64,000 nt of DNA from Aliiroseovarius sp. S1339 (GTDB lineage: Bacteria > Pseudomonadota > Alphaproteobacteria > Rhodobacterales > Rhodobacteraceae), in assembly GCF_023195695.1 (NCBI RefSeq), contig NZ_JALPQG010000011.1, forward strand, positions 1 through 64,000, in the 5' to 3' direction. The notes below the pieces were generated by a model that saw only the letters and a list, made by a program, of their open reading frames with translations, had not been told where the DNA came from and did no database searches. Below, piece by piece: positions 8,236-17,496 of the stretch. A program made the translations under genes and the position numbers. The stretch's first letter is position 1. Each line of letters begins with the position of its first letter.

Positions 8236-8457
8236 ATGGATATTCGCAGGCTGGTCGGGCTGAATCTCAAGACATACCGCAAGGCTGCCGGTTTCTCACA
8301 GGAGAGGCTGGCGCTGGAATGCGGCCTTCACCGAACCTATGTCAGCGGTGTTGAGCGAGGCGTACGGAACCCGACAGTTCTTGTTCTGGCTCAATTGGCG
8401 GAGCCCCTCGGCATCCCGGCGTCCAAACTTCTGGAAGAACCAGTCGATGGGGAATGA
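8236..8457 (+). CDS. Restriction-modification controller (C) protein, Xre-type HTH
   Basis: This 73-residue protein is one helix-turn-helix domain: LKTYRKAAGFSQERLALECG, then HRTYVSGVERGVRNPT as recognition helix and turn, then a dimerisation helix. Size and sequence fit C proteins, which first activate and later repress their own promoter and delay restriction until methylation is established. Tandem C-boxes directly upstream support this. The gene overlaps the next one by 11 bases. There is little sign of a ribosome site beyond AGGG immediately before the ATG, consistent with the short or absent leaders known for such genes. Confidence 0.8.
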   Translation: MDIRRLVGLNLKTYRKAAGFSQERLALECGLHRTYVSGVERGVRNPTVLVLAQLAEPLGIPASKLLEEPVDGE

Positions 8458-8947
8458 CAATAAAAACGATGATTGCCAGATCAGACCAGCGGTAGATTTA
8501 CGCCCTTTCGCCAGCGCCCTTCGCCACATTGAACAGGGCGAGCCGGAGAAGGTCGACCCAGTCGACATCGCAAGCGAACTTCGTGAACATGAGGCGTCAG
8601 AACTGCCTCCAGAGCTGTTGGGTTGGATTTGTGACTACCTTGAAGGCAGTATTGAAACCCGTGGCCGGAAGGGTGAATCGCCCTTGGAGCGTCGTGTTGT
8701 CGGCTTGCATGCGGCCCACTGCTATGATGCCATCCGCAAGGCCCAGAAAGGTGATCCGGATGCTCTACCGGAGGCAGTGAGCATGAATAACACCTATGCT
8801 CCCGAAGTCGAAGACAGCTATTCCCCTTCGGAGGCGGCCTGGATGATCGTTTCATACATGCTCTATGGGCAGCCTGGGCATCACAAGAAACTACGCAACC
8901 TTGCGGGGGCTGCAAAATCACCAAATGGGAAATCCGCCCGGAAATAA
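8447..8947 (+). CDS. Hypothetical protein in controller operon
   Basis: The ATG at 8447 lies inside the end of the C-protein gene, so the two are probably translated together. The 166-residue product is soluble, helical and charged (IASELREHEASELPPELLGWICDYLEG, LERRVVGLHAAHCYDAIRKAQKG), with a basic C-terminus. I see no nuclease, methylase or membrane motif. Its position between the controller and the methyltransferase suggests a role in that cluster. No family recognised. Confidence 0.55.
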   Translation: MGNDNKNDDCQIRPAVDLRPFASALRHIEQGEPEKVDPVDIASELREHEASELPPELLGWICDYLEGSIETRGRKGESPLERRVVGLHAAHCYDAIRKAQKGDPDALPEAVSMNNTYAPEVEDSYSPSEAAWMIVSYMLYGQPGHHKKLRNLAGAAKSPNGKSARK

Positions 8948-9024
8948 CCCTCTGATTGTTGGGCAAGCTATCAGGCCAGTTTGCAGCCAGAGTTGTTCGC
9001 GACGAACAAACCTCCGGTGATCCC

Positions 9025-10353
9025 ATGAACAAACAGAACCTGTCGACATCCCTGCCCACGGGCCGCATTGAACCAAGGCGGGTTTCCGACCTCAAGCCAT
9101 ATGCAAACAACCCGCGCACGCATTCCAAAAAGCAAATCCGGCAAATCGCAGACAGTATTACAACTTTTGGCTGGACCAACCCTGTCCTGATCGATGCGGA
9201 CGGCGGTGTTATTGCCGGTCACGGACGTCTCGAGGCTGCCAAGCTGCTTGGTATGCCAGAGGTACCGGCCCTGCAGCTTGATCATATGAGTGAAGCAGAG
9301 AAACGCGCATACATCATTGCTGACAACAAACTGGCGGAAAACGCCGGCTGGGATGATGAATTGCTGGCAATCGAGCTACAGGGCCTTCTGGAAATGGATA
9401 TTGGTTTCAGTATCGAACTGACCGGTTTTGAGATGGGCGAGATTGATGTGCTGTTGGCGGATGACAAACCATCGGAGCCAGAGATCGTTCCGCTCCCGCA
9501 AACAGACGCATCACCGGTCAGCCGAAAAGGCGATCTCTGGCTGATTGGTTCACATCGCCTGTATTGCGGTGATGCGCTTGAGCGCGTGTCATGGCAAACT
9601 CTGATGGGCAATGAAAAGGCACAGATGATCTTTACAGATCCGCCGTACAATGTGCCCATCGCCGGTCATGTGTCCGGGCTCGGGAAGAAGCAGCACCGTG
9701 AGTTCGCAATGGCTTCAGGTGAAATGAGCCAGGGCGGTTTTACCGATTTCCTGCGCAGCGCATTCCGCAATCTGACCTCAGTCAGCGCCGATGGTGCCAT
9801 CCATTTCATCTGTATGGACTGGCGTCATATGCGCGAACTCCTTGATGCTTCTGAAGGGGTTTATTCGGAATTCAAGAACCTCTGTGTCTGGGCCAAAACC
9901 AACGCAGGTATGGGGTCGTTTTATCGCTCGCAGCATGAACTTGTGTTTGCCTTCAAGCATGGTGGGGCAAGCCACATCAACAATTTCGGGCTGGGTGAAA
10001 CCGGACGACACCGCTCAAACCTCTGGACATACGCGGGCGCAAACACTTTCCGCGCGGGCCGGATGGATGACCTTGAAGCTCACCCAACGGTGAAGCCGAT
10101 AGACATGATCGCCGACGCGATCATGGACTGCTCGAAACGTGGCGGCATCATCGCTGACGGCTTTGCCGGATCCGGCACGACGCTGCTGGCGGCCGCGAAG
10201 ACCGGTCGCATTGGTGTCGGTGTTGAACTTGATCCGCACTACGCCGATCTGACCATCCGCCGTCTGGCAGACGCGACCGGCGAAACAGCAATACATGCAG
10301 ATAGTTTCGAGAGTTTTGATGCTGTCGCCAAAGAGCGCGAGGCAAACCAATGA
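9025..10353 (+). CDS. ParB-domain / DNA methyltransferase fusion (beta-class order)
   Basis: Residues about 10-110 form a ParB/Srx-like domain (LKPYANNPRTHSKKQIRQIA, GVIAGHGRLEAAKLLG). The methyltransferase follows, with D205-P-P-Y208 (TDPPYN) as the catalytic motif and FAGSGTT near the end as the SAM-binding motif. Motif IV before motif I is the beta-class order of N6-adenine or N4-cytosine enzymes. Such fusions are common in alphaproteobacterial prophages and integrative elements. The start at 9025 fits the family; an in-frame ATG at 8956 is an alternative. It overlaps the DUF5681 gene by ATGA. Target sequence unknown. Confidence 0.85.
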   Translation: MNKQNLSTSLPTGRIEPRRVSDLKPYANNPRTHSKKQIRQIADSITTFGWTNPVLIDADGGVIAGHGRLEAAKLLGMPEVPALQLDHMSEAEKRAYIIADNKLAENAGWDDELLAIELQGLLEMDIGFSIELTGFEMGEIDVLLADDKPSEPEIVPLPQTDASPVSRKGDLWLIGSHRLYCGDALERVSWQTLMGNEKAQMIFTDPPYNVPIAGHVSGLGKKQHREFAMASGEMSQGGFTDFLRSAFRNLTSVSADGAIHFICMDWRHMRELLDASEGVYSEFKNLCVWAKTNAGMGSFYRSQHELVFAFKHGGASHINNFGLGETGRHRSNLWTYAGANTFRAGRMDDLEAHPTVKPIDMIADAIMDCSKRGGIIADGFAGSGTTLLAAAKTGRIGVGVELDPHYADLTIRRLADATGETAIHADSFESFDAVAKEREANQ

Positions 10354-10757
10354 GTAAAAAACACAATAAGGACTATGAGGTTGGCTATGGGAAACCGCCA
10401 AAGGCAACACAGTTTAAAAAGGGCCAATCGGGAAATACCAAAGGCCGCCCTAAAAAGAGCGAGAACGTCCGAACACTACTGCGGGAAACATTGAACCAAC
10501 AAGTGCAGGTGCGCGTGAACGGCAGGGTAAAAACAATCCGTTTACGCGAAGCCTATGTGCAAAAACTCACTGAAAAGGCGATGAACGGGAGCATGCGTGA
10601 CATGCTGGCGTTCCTGAAAGAGGTCGAACGGATCGCACCGGAATTACTTGAGAACGAGACCAAGCCGGAACCCGTTGTGTGGGAGTTTGTGCTGCCGGAC
10701 GGTCAACGCATGACCCACGACGAGTTTCTTGCAAGAGGCCCGGAAACGGAAGAGTAG
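10350..10757 (+). CDS. DUF5681-type small basic protein
   Basis: The N-terminal motif GYGKPPKATQFKKGQSGNTK followed by GRPKK is the hallmark of DUF5681, a small basic family often found in phages and mobile elements beside ParB-methyltransferase fusions, as here. The remaining 90 residues form a helical region (RTLLRETLNQQVQVRVNG, REAYVQKLTEKAMNGSMRD). It overlaps the methyltransferase stop by four bases and is translationally coupled. The family's function is not established; a role in DNA packaging or binding has been suggested from context only. Confidence 0.8.
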   Translation: MSKKHNKDYEVGYGKPPKATQFKKGQSGNTKGRPKKSENVRTLLRETLNQQVQVRVNGRVKTIRLREAYVQKLTEKAMNGSMRDMLAFLKEVERIAPELLENETKPEPVVWEFVLPDGQRMTHDEFLARGPETEE

Positions 10758-10849
10758 TAAATGACAGACCTTTCATCGACAGTGGTTCCGCGGACCGGAG
10801 CCGAATGGCTTTTCCGGCTTGGACGTCCGTCGATGGGCAGGTTTTCTGA

Positions 10850-11065
10850 TCAGTCGCGCAGATACCGCGCGGCGATCATCTCAGCCGCATCCAGCCCTCG
10901 GTCAATATCTGCCAGGTGTTCACGCACCGACGACGCGGCCGTTCGGGCCTTTTCGGCGTCTATCCACGGCGACTGCCCCTCAAGTGCCGCAAGTGCCGCT
11001 TCTTCAAGCCGGGCCGTCACTTCCGCAAACAGGCGCTGAACCGTATCTTTCGGGTCGTTTTCCAT
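10850..11065 (-). CDS. Small hypothetical helical protein
   Basis: From the ATG at 11065 a 71-residue helical protein is encoded (DTVQRLFAEVTARLEEAALA, REHLADIDRGLDAAEMIAAR). Similar short proteins are common in alphaproteobacterial elements carrying ParB-methylases, but their role is unknown. A longer frame to 11194 exists; its N-terminal extension looks non-coding. The gene is antiparallel to both neighbours, and no clear ribosome site is visible. Confidence 0.5.
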   Translation of the reverse strand: MENDPKDTVQRLFAEVTARLEEAALAALEGQSPWIDAEKARTAASSVREHLADIDRGLDAAEMIAARYLRD

Positions 11066-11240
11066 AGTGGCGACTGACGCTTCCTTTGGAAAGCAAGTCC
11101 AGTTGTTTGTTTTGTGATCAGGATTAACCCGACATTCACCAAATTGTTTTCTGAATGTTCTTGTCTCACGGGAACCCTGCCGCCATAGTGACAAAAAAAT
11201 TCCCCGCGAGACTAAATCGTGGCACCGGAGGGCGCGCAGA

Positions 11241-12473
11241 ATGACCGAATTCGAACTTCTATTACAGAAAACCGGGCACTCAGTCGCCGAAGCGGCAAAG
11301 ATTCTCGGCTATTCTGAGGGACACATCTACCGCTGGAAACGTGGTGAGGAAACCCCGCGCGAAGGTGTAATGAACCTTCTTCGTATGGAAGTCGATGCGC
11401 GTCAGCCGGAGACTTCCGGTACGGCGTTTTCCTTTATCGATCTGTTCGCGGGGATTGGCGGGCTGCGCAAGGCTATGGAGAGCGCAGGCGGGCGTTGCGT
11501 GTTCACCTCAGAATGGGATCGGTTCGCCCAGCAGACCTACGATGCCAATTTCTCTGACAACCGCCCGATTGCCGGGGACATAACCGAAATCGAAGCCGAA
11601 GAGATTCCCGAACATGACGTGCTGGTCGCGGGCTTTCCCTGTCAGCCGTTTTCAATTGCAGGGGTATCGAAAAAGAACGCTCTTGGCCGCGCTCACGGCT
11701 TTGATGATGAAACTCAGGGCACACTGTTTTTTGACGTGCTGCGGATCCTCAAGCATCACCGGCCTGCCGCCTTCATGCTCGAGAATGTGAAGAACCTGCG
11801 CAGCCATGACAAAGGTCGTACGTTCCAGGTCATCATGCGTAAGCTGCGGGATGAGCTTGGTTACTATGTGCCGGAACCCCGGGTCATTGATGCCGCTCAT
11901 TTTGTGCCGCAGCACCGAGAGCGGATTGTCATTGTTGGCTTCCGCGAAGACGTGCCGTTCAGTTTCGATGATGTTATTTTGCCACCCCACCGGGAGCGCC
12001 GCATGCGGGACATCCTGCACCCGGAGAACGGCAATGAGAACCCGGAGAGCCATTTCACGCTCGGCAATGACGCTGCCGTCAGCGGCAAATACACCCTGTC
12101 CGACAAGCTTTGGAAATACCTGCAGGACTATGCCGCAAAGCATAAAGCCATGGGAAACGGATTTGGCTTCGGGCTAGTGGATGGCGACAGTATCGCCCGG
12201 ACCCTGTCCGCCCGGTATTACAAAGACGGATCCGAAATCCTGGTGAGCCGTGGCGAGGGGAACAATCCCCGCCGACTTACTCCCCGGGAATGCGCCCGGC
12301 TGATGGGCTATCCAGAAGATTTCCGGATCCCGGTTTCGGACACCCAGGCCTACAAGCAGTTTGGGAACTCGGTGGCCGTCCCGGTTTTTGCTGAGGTCGC
12401 CCGGGTTATGGAGCCGCATGTCCGGTCAATTCTGCAGGGACAGACGATTAATCCGGTCAGAAAAGTTGGCTGA
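11241..12473 (+). CDS. dcm: DNA (cytosine-5) methyltransferase, Dcm/EcoRII type
   Basis: Residues 1-55 are a helix-turn-helix segment ([20 protein letters not shown]). The C5-methylase follows: [14 protein letters not shown] (SAM binding), GFPCQPFS with catalytic C134, [29 protein letters not shown], and the target-recognition region ending in [12 protein letters not shown]. These blocks closely resemble E. coli Dcm and M.EcoRII, so the target is probably CCWGG or a CCNGG relative. The N-terminal HTH suggests autoregulation, as known for EcoRII/SsoII-type methylases. The gene overlaps vsr by 8 bases and begins a methylase-Vsr-endonuclease operon. Confidence 0.92.
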   Translation: MTEFELLLQKTGHSVAEAAKILGYSEGHIYRWKRGEETPREGVMNLLRMEVDARQPETSGTAFSFIDLFAGIGGLRKAMESAGGRCVFTSEWDRFAQQTYDANFSDNRPIAGDITEIEAEEIPEHDVLVAGFPCQPFSIAGVSKKNALGRAHGFDDETQGTLFFDVLRILKHHRPAAFMLENVKNLRSHDKGRTFQVIMRKLRDELGYYVPEPRVIDAAHFVPQHRERIVIVGFREDVPFSFDDVILPPHRERRMRDILHPENGNENPESHFTLGNDAAVSGKYTLSDKLWKYLQDYAAKHKAMGNGFGFGLVDGDSIARTLSARYYKDGSEILVSRGEGNNPRRLTPRECARLMGYPEDFRIPVSDTQAYKQFGNSVAVPVFAEVARVMEPHVRSILQGQTINPVRKVG

Positions 12474-12927
12474 CGTCCATAACCCGGAAGCTCGCAGTCG
12501 CAACATGGCGGCGATCCGGGGAACCAATTCAAAACCCGAACTTCTCATCCGCCATGGGCTTCACGCTCGCGGGTTTCGTTATCGGTTGCACGATCGCAAG
12601 CTTCCGGGCCGCCCGGATCTGGTGCTGCCGAAGTACCAGGCCGTGGTTTTTGTGAACGGCTGCTACTGGCACGGGCATGATTGCCCGCTCTTCAAATGGC
12701 CAAAAACCCGGGAAGAGTTCTGGCGAGAAAAGATTGGCGGGAATGTCGAACGGGATCAGAGGAACCTGGCTGCGCTTAAAGCTGCAGGCTGGCGGATTGC
12801 ATGCGTCTGGGAGTGCGCCCTTAAGGGACGTGGCAAGCTTCCGCGGGAAGACCTGATTGACAACATCGCCACATGGTTGTCCTCTGACCGGAAAGAAGCA
12901 TCTTTCCGGGGCGAGGACACTGTCTGA
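12466..12927 (+). CDS. vsr: Very short patch repair endonuclease
   Basis: The 153-residue product matches Vsr in length and motifs: [20 protein letters not shown] at the start, [20 protein letters not shown] carrying the catalytic Asp, and [15 protein letters not shown] with His/Cys ligands. Vsr nicks beside T:G mismatches left when 5-methylcytosine deaminates in the methylase's own target. The start is read as TTG at 12466, inside the end of dcm; the next ATG at 12505 would remove conserved residues. Dcm-Vsr coupling is well known. Here the endonuclease follows as well. Confidence 0.9.
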   Translation: MADVHNPEARSRNMAAIRGTNSKPELLIRHGLHARGFRYRLHDRKLPGRPDLVLPKYQAVVFVNGCYWHGHDCPLFKWPKTREEFWREKIGGNVERDQRNLAALKAAGWRIACVWECALKGRGKLPREDLIDNIATWLSSDRKEASFRGEDTV

Positions 12928-12940
12928 CAATCTGACATCA

Positions 12941-14239
12941 TTGCTGGATCGCATGGCTGCAGCTGGCGCAACGGCATTTTATGCCAAGCGGCTTGCACCA
13001 AACGACAATTCCAAGAACCAGATTTATCTCGGTGGAGGTTTTGAAGCGCTCAACACTATTCCTCATGGGCCCATAGAAACCGACAGCTCGTCAAAGGCAG
13101 GCAGTGTGCGGGATCGGGCAAAAGCAGGAGTGCGGTTCTATTGGATTGATGCGCAAGGTTTGTCACTGGCGCCGGACGTCTCTCTGATCCTTTATCCGAA
13201 ATACCCTGAAGTGCGTATCTCCGGGTTCCTCAAAGGCGCGGAGCGGGCGCCTTCAGACCTGATGCGGTCACGCGACCCGGGGCGGGTTCTCTTCCTTGGC
13301 ACATGTCCGGACGGTCGCGTCTTTGGTTTTGCCGCGGGCTGGTCTGATCCTGTCGTGTCAGCCCTTGATGCAGCAGAGCTTCCCGAAACCACAGGGGTGT
13401 TTCTGAACCTGACCGGGTTGCGAACCGGGGTTGCAGACACTCGCACAGCTCTCATCAACCGGCTCAGAGAAATCCACCAGACTGGGTGGATCAAGTCCCA
13501 AAAGCTCGGACCTCACGGACCTCAGCCCTATCAGGCCCAAAACGGTGGCGGATACACGCTTGAGGCAGAACTTGGCATTACGCCGAACGGCAATGCCGAC
13601 CCCGACTACCTTGGCTGGGAGATCAAACAGTACGGTGTCCGTGACTTCATCAGATTTGCACCCAAAAGCGTGGTCACGTTAATGACCCCTGAACCGACGG
13701 CCGGATACTACCGTGAGGCCGGGCCGGACGCATTTGTCCGGCGATTTGGCTATCCGGATCAGTCCGGTAAATCCGACCGGATCAATTTTGGCGGCGCATA
13801 CGCGATCGGCAAAGAGGCGAACGGGCTGACGGGACTGAGCCTTTCCCTCAGTGGCTACGATGCCACCCAGGGCAAAATCACCGATATGGACGGAGGCATC
13901 CATCTTGTCGATGCTGATGGGACGCGAGCGGCGACCTGGGCCTTTGAAGGGCTGATTTCACACTGGAACAGAAAGCACGCGCGCGCCTGTTACGTGCCAT
14001 CAATCCGACAGGGGCCTCCGTTTGAATACCAGTACGGCGGTCGCATCGAGATGTGCGAGGGGACGGACTTCTTCCTGTTTCTCAAGTCAGTCTCAGCGGG
14101 TGTCGTCTACTATGATCCGGCGCTCAAACTTGAGGGGGCGACTTCAGCCAGACCCGCGCTCAAGCGACGGAGCCAGTTTCGAGTGCGGCATCAGGCACTG
14201 TCGGGGCTTTATCGAAAAGCTGAGCAGGAAATGCTGTGA
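12941..14239 (+). CDS. Type II restriction endonuclease, MvaI/BcnI-like
   Basis: The C-terminal half holds GYTLEAELGITPNGNADPDY then LGWEIKQYG, the E...D...E-x-K core of the MvaI/BcnI group, monomeric enzymes that cut CCWGG or CCSGG. The N-terminal half (FYAKRLAPNDNSKNQIYLGG) is the extra domain in many members. With a Dcm-type methylase and Vsr upstream, it completes a restriction-modification set aimed at CCNGG-like sites. The start is uncertain: TTG 12941 and ATG 12953 are candidates, and an open frame reaches ATG 12857 inside vsr. Homologue length favours a start near 12920-12941. Confidence 0.82.
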   Translation: MLDRMAAAGATAFYAKRLAPNDNSKNQIYLGGGFEALNTIPHGPIETDSSSKAGSVRDRAKAGVRFYWIDAQGLSLAPDVSLILYPKYPEVRISGFLKGAERAPSDLMRSRDPGRVLFLGTCPDGRVFGFAAGWSDPVVSALDAAELPETTGVFLNLTGLRTGVADTRTALINRLREIHQTGWIKSQKLGPHGPQPYQAQNGGGYTLEAELGITPNGNADPDYLGWEIKQYGVRDFIRFAPKSVVTLMTPEPTAGYYREAGPDAFVRRFGYPDQSGKSDRINFGGAYAIGKEANGLTGLSLSLSGYDATQGKITDMDGGIHLVDADGTRAATWAFEGLISHWNRKHARACYVPSIRQGPPFEYQYGGRIEMCEGTDFFLFLKSVSAGVVYYDPALKLEGATSARPALKRRSQFRVRHQALSGLYRKAEQEML

Positions 14240-14359
14240 AGGCTTCATGGACGGAAACCGGACTTTCGCTGCAGCGACCATGAATGTCCCGAATGCGCTG
14301 CCTGCGGACCTTCGTCTTCGGTCCTATCAATGGCGGCTGGATCGCGCTCTTCCAGCATG

Positions 14360-17266
14360 TCATGCACTTTTCTGCAGCTTGGCTTTGCCATCACAGTCTG
14401 GGAAGCGGACACAGCCGAGAAATGCTCCATAGCGGCCGCGCCGTTCTACAAGCCATCCTGCTTCGCAACTCGGGCAAGCCTGCTGGGTCTCCCCGCAATC
14501 AGTGCAAACCATTTCTCCACTGATCCGGGAACGGATCGGAAGGCCGACACCGCAGGCGGGACAAGCCGGCATGCGACTGCCGCACAGCTTCACGTGCTCG
14601 CAGCGATACCAGTCACGACCGTCCTTTCCTGCCATGTGAAGCAGACGGCCTCCGCAACCCGGACAGGTGTGGGTGTGCTTCTGAGCCTCCAAGGGCACAG
14701 CCACACCGAATTCGGGCTCTTTCATCAGTTCCTCGACGAAGACGGAGGGGCGCGCTTCGGATGCAAGGATGGTCACGGTCCGCCGGGCCCGGGTCACGGC
14801 GACGTACATCACGCGCCTTTCTTCGGCATTCGGATATGGCTCGGCCTCGGGCGATACCAGGCTGAGCAGAGGGTCGTCGACGATCATCGACGGAAAGCCC
14901 ATCTTCGCGTTGTCGGCACCGAGGATGATGACGTGATCGGCCTCCAGACCTTTCGACGCATGGATGGTCTTGAAGGTGATCGTCGCCCCGGGGTTTTGGC
15001 GCAGAAGCCGCCCGACATCGGGCCTCAGGAACCGATATCGTCCCAGGATCAGGATGGACGGCTTTGCGCCTCCCTTGCCTTCAGTGGCCGCAAGAGAAGC
15101 CACGGCGTCGTCCAAGGTTTTCTCCCCGGTGTCGCGCCGCGTCCAGGCGATCTTGATCGAAGGTTCGTCCGTCTCACCTGCTGGTATTACCGTCTTGGTG
15201 ATCTGCGCGGGGTTGCGCAGAACGAAGCGGCGGGCGGCCAGAGCAATCTTGTCCACTGATCGAAAGGTCCGGCCGAGATCGACAGTGCGGTGGACACCAG
15301 TGGCACCTGCATAGGTGCCCCCGAATTCCGCACCGAAATTGCGCATGATATGGATGTCCGACCCGGCGAAGCGGTAGATCGACTGCCAGTCATCCCCGAC
15401 GGCAAACACCTTAGCATCGGAATGCTGGCGCTTGAGTGCCTGGATCAGCTTCGCCCGCCCGGTGGAGATATCCTGGAACTCGTCGACGAGGATATGTCGG
15501 AACGGGCTCTGGTAGCGCCCGCTCTCGACGAGTGCGGTGGCGCGGTTCACCATGTCCTCGAAGTCGATCCGATCACCCAGACGGGATTGATACTCCCGAA
15601 ACACAGCCCCGAAGATCCTTAGGAAGGCCTCGGCGCGCTTGCCCATCTTCAGCGTCTGCGCCTTGTCTGAACAGTCCTCGACCCGGTAGCCGCCGTTCTT
15701 GAAGTGACGCAGGAAGGTGCCCATCAGCGAGGTGAAGCTGTCCACCACCCCGACCTCAGCGACGCGGTCGTAGATCTCGATGTCCGGGACCGGCCGCAGC
15801 GTGACGTGGGGCTCGAGCTTCTCGGCAAGCGCGTCAAGCAGCCGCCCTTCTTCACGCTGCCAGCTGTAGGTTTCCAGCAGAACCGTCTCGTGCTCGGCAT
15901 GGACCTGCCGTTTCCAGTCCATGCTCTCGAGGTATTCCTCGCGATCAACGTAAGGGGCCGTCGTCAGCTCCTCCTTGCCGTCCTTGCCGCGTTTCTTGCG
16001 CACGCCGAAATGCTCGATATAGACGCCGCTCTCTGTCAGCCGGAAATCGGGTGTGTAGACGCGGCGCCTGGTCTTCTTGAGCTTGTGCTCGTAGCTCGGC
16101 TCGTATTCGTAGGCGATACCGTTTCTGAAGAGCCAGTTGGCGATCAGAAGCTCTTCGAAGCTGTTCACCGTCTCGCCTTGCAGCGTCCGCAGGTTGCGGC
16201 TTTCGATCTGCGCATACCATTCGTGCTTGGTCTCGAAGTCCCATTCTGTCGGGAAGTCGTCGAAGAACCCGGCGAACCAGCCCATCACGGTTTGCGCGAT
16301 CTCGCTGGCAGTCGCCACGATGTGCCGCAGGATGTCCTTCATGAGCGATAGGAAGGCCTTGTCGTCCGTCGCGGTCGGCGCCAAAGGCGGCTTCTCTCCT
16401 TCCACCTCACCAATGATCTCGTAGGCCAACGCGTGGAACGTGCGAGCTGCCACGGGGACCCCGCACCTGGCTTCGATCCGCTCCGACATCTCAGTTGCTG
16501 CGTCTTTCGCGAAGGCAAGCAGCAGGAGCTCGCTTGGCTTCCGTATCTCCGCCTTCACGAGGTAAGCGGCTTTGGCGGTGATCACGCTGGTCTTGCCCGA
16601 CCCCGCGCCGGCCAGAACCAGCGTTGCGTCTTCGTCGACGACAACCGATAGGCGCTGTTCCGGCGTCAGTGGCATGGACTCGACCGTGTCGAAAAAATCC
16701 TTCCATCGAAGCAGCTGTGCTTCCACAAATGCCTCGATTGACGCGTCCCGGATGGCATTCGGATCGGATGCGAACGCCACGATCGGGGCAATTCGGGACA
16801 TCACCTTGTTGCCAACGGCCTCCGCATTCAGCTTGGACAGCACACGGCCGTTCAGGTCGGCAGCATCGCGCACCAATGGCGCTACGTGGCATGCCGCTGG
16901 GTAAGCATCCGGCACCTTGAGCGAATCGAGCGCTTGCAGGATGCGGCGGACCGCAGCGTCCTCAGCTTCGAGCTCCGCCCGGTTGAAATCCGTCCAGGCG
17001 GTGGCAGCCGCGTCTGCGAAGTATCTTGCTGCAGACGCATCCACCGCTGGCAAGGTCAGATTCCGGTCGCCGCCGAGATTGAGTAACAGCGAAGATGAGA
17101 GAAGGCCCTTCCTCACTGCTGGGCGCGTCGCGATGTTTTCGAGCCCTATCCAGGGCGAACCCGCCCCGCGTGCCGCAATACCCTTGTCTTGCAGGGTTAG
17201 GGACCTTGGATGTCGGCCGAGAGGGTCAATCAGGAACCCCAGGAAGGATTTTGAGGCGAGGTTCAT
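14360..17266 (-). CDS. UvrD/helicase IV-like superfamily 1 helicase with nuclease-like insert and zinc tail
   Basis: SF1A helicase motifs are in order: Walker A AGAGSGKTS (about residue 220), ARTFHALAYEI, HILVDEFQDIS, VGDDWQSIYRF, TFKTIHASKGLEADHVIILG, and MYVAVTRARR. Between motifs Ia and II lies a segment (FEELLIANWLFRNGI, RVYTPDFRLTESGVYIEHFG) resembling a PD-(D/E)XK-like fold. The last 90 residues hold about 12 Cys in paired CxxC clusters, like topoisomerase zinc ribbons. The start is set at 17266 (MNLASKSFLGF); an ATG at 17368 extends 34 doubtful residues. It probably repairs or processes DNA, perhaps in defence given its neighbours. It converges with the restriction operon. Confidence 0.85.
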   Translation of the reverse strand: MNLASKSFLGFLIDPLGRHPRSLTLQDKGIAARGAGSPWIGLENIATRPAVRKGLLSSSLLLNLGGDRNLTLPAVDASAARYFADAAATAWTDFNRAELEAEDAAVRRILQALDSLKVPDAYPAACHVAPLVRDAADLNGRVLSKLNAEAVGNKVMSRIAPIVAFASDPNAIRDASIEAFVEAQLLRWKDFFDTVESMPLTPEQRLSVVVDEDATLVLAGAGSGKTSVITAKAAYLVKAEIRKPSELLLLAFAKDAATEMSERIEARCGVPVAARTFHALAYEIIGEVEGEKPPLAPTATDDKAFLSLMKDILRHIVATASEIAQTVMGWFAGFFDDFPTEWDFETKHEWYAQIESRNLRTLQGETVNSFEELLIANWLFRNGIAYEYEPSYEHKLKKTRRRVYTPDFRLTESGVYIEHFGVRKKRGKDGKEELTTAPYVDREEYLESMDWKRQVHAEHETVLLETYSWQREEGRLLDALAEKLEPHVTLRPVPDIEIYDRVAEVGVVDSFTSLMGTFLRHFKNGGYRVEDCSDKAQTLKMGKRAEAFLRIFGAVFREYQSRLGDRIDFEDMVNRATALVESGRYQSPFRHILVDEFQDISTGRAKLIQALKRQHSDAKVFAVGDDWQSIYRFAGSDIHIMRNFGAEFGGTYAGATGVHRTVDLGRTFRSVDKIALAARRFVLRNPAQITKTVIPAGETDEPSIKIAWTRRDTGEKTLDDAVASLAATEGKGGAKPSILILGRYRFLRPDVGRLLRQNPGATITFKTIHASKGLEADHVIILGADNAKMGFPSMIVDDPLLSLVSPEAEPYPNAEERRVMYVAVTRARRTVTILASEARPSVFVEELMKEPEFGVAVPLEAQKHTHTCPGCGGRLLHMAGKDGRDWYRCEHVKLCGSRMPACPACGVGLPIRSRISGEMVCTDCGETQQACPSCEAGWLVERRGRYGAFLGCVRFPDCDGKAKLQKSA

Positions 17267-17496
17267 GAGCACCAAATTACCAGACTTTCCCAAGGTGTAG
17301 CAGATATCGGACAGCGGGGAACCTTTTGGGACACATTGCAGACGCGAATGGGCGAATACTGTGCCCACTTATACCCGGCAATGCTCTCAAATCGGGCGAA
17401 CGGCTGGGCGGGAAGCATGCGTAATTGGGCTGACCCTGCACTGAGGTCGAGCTCCCGATAAACTCACAGCAATGCTGTGAACAAGGGAGACAGATA

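Noticed and set aside
14330-15259. A 309-codon plus-strand frame inside the UvrD-like helicase
   Set aside because: The minus-strand frame has all helicase motifs; this one is a composition shadow.
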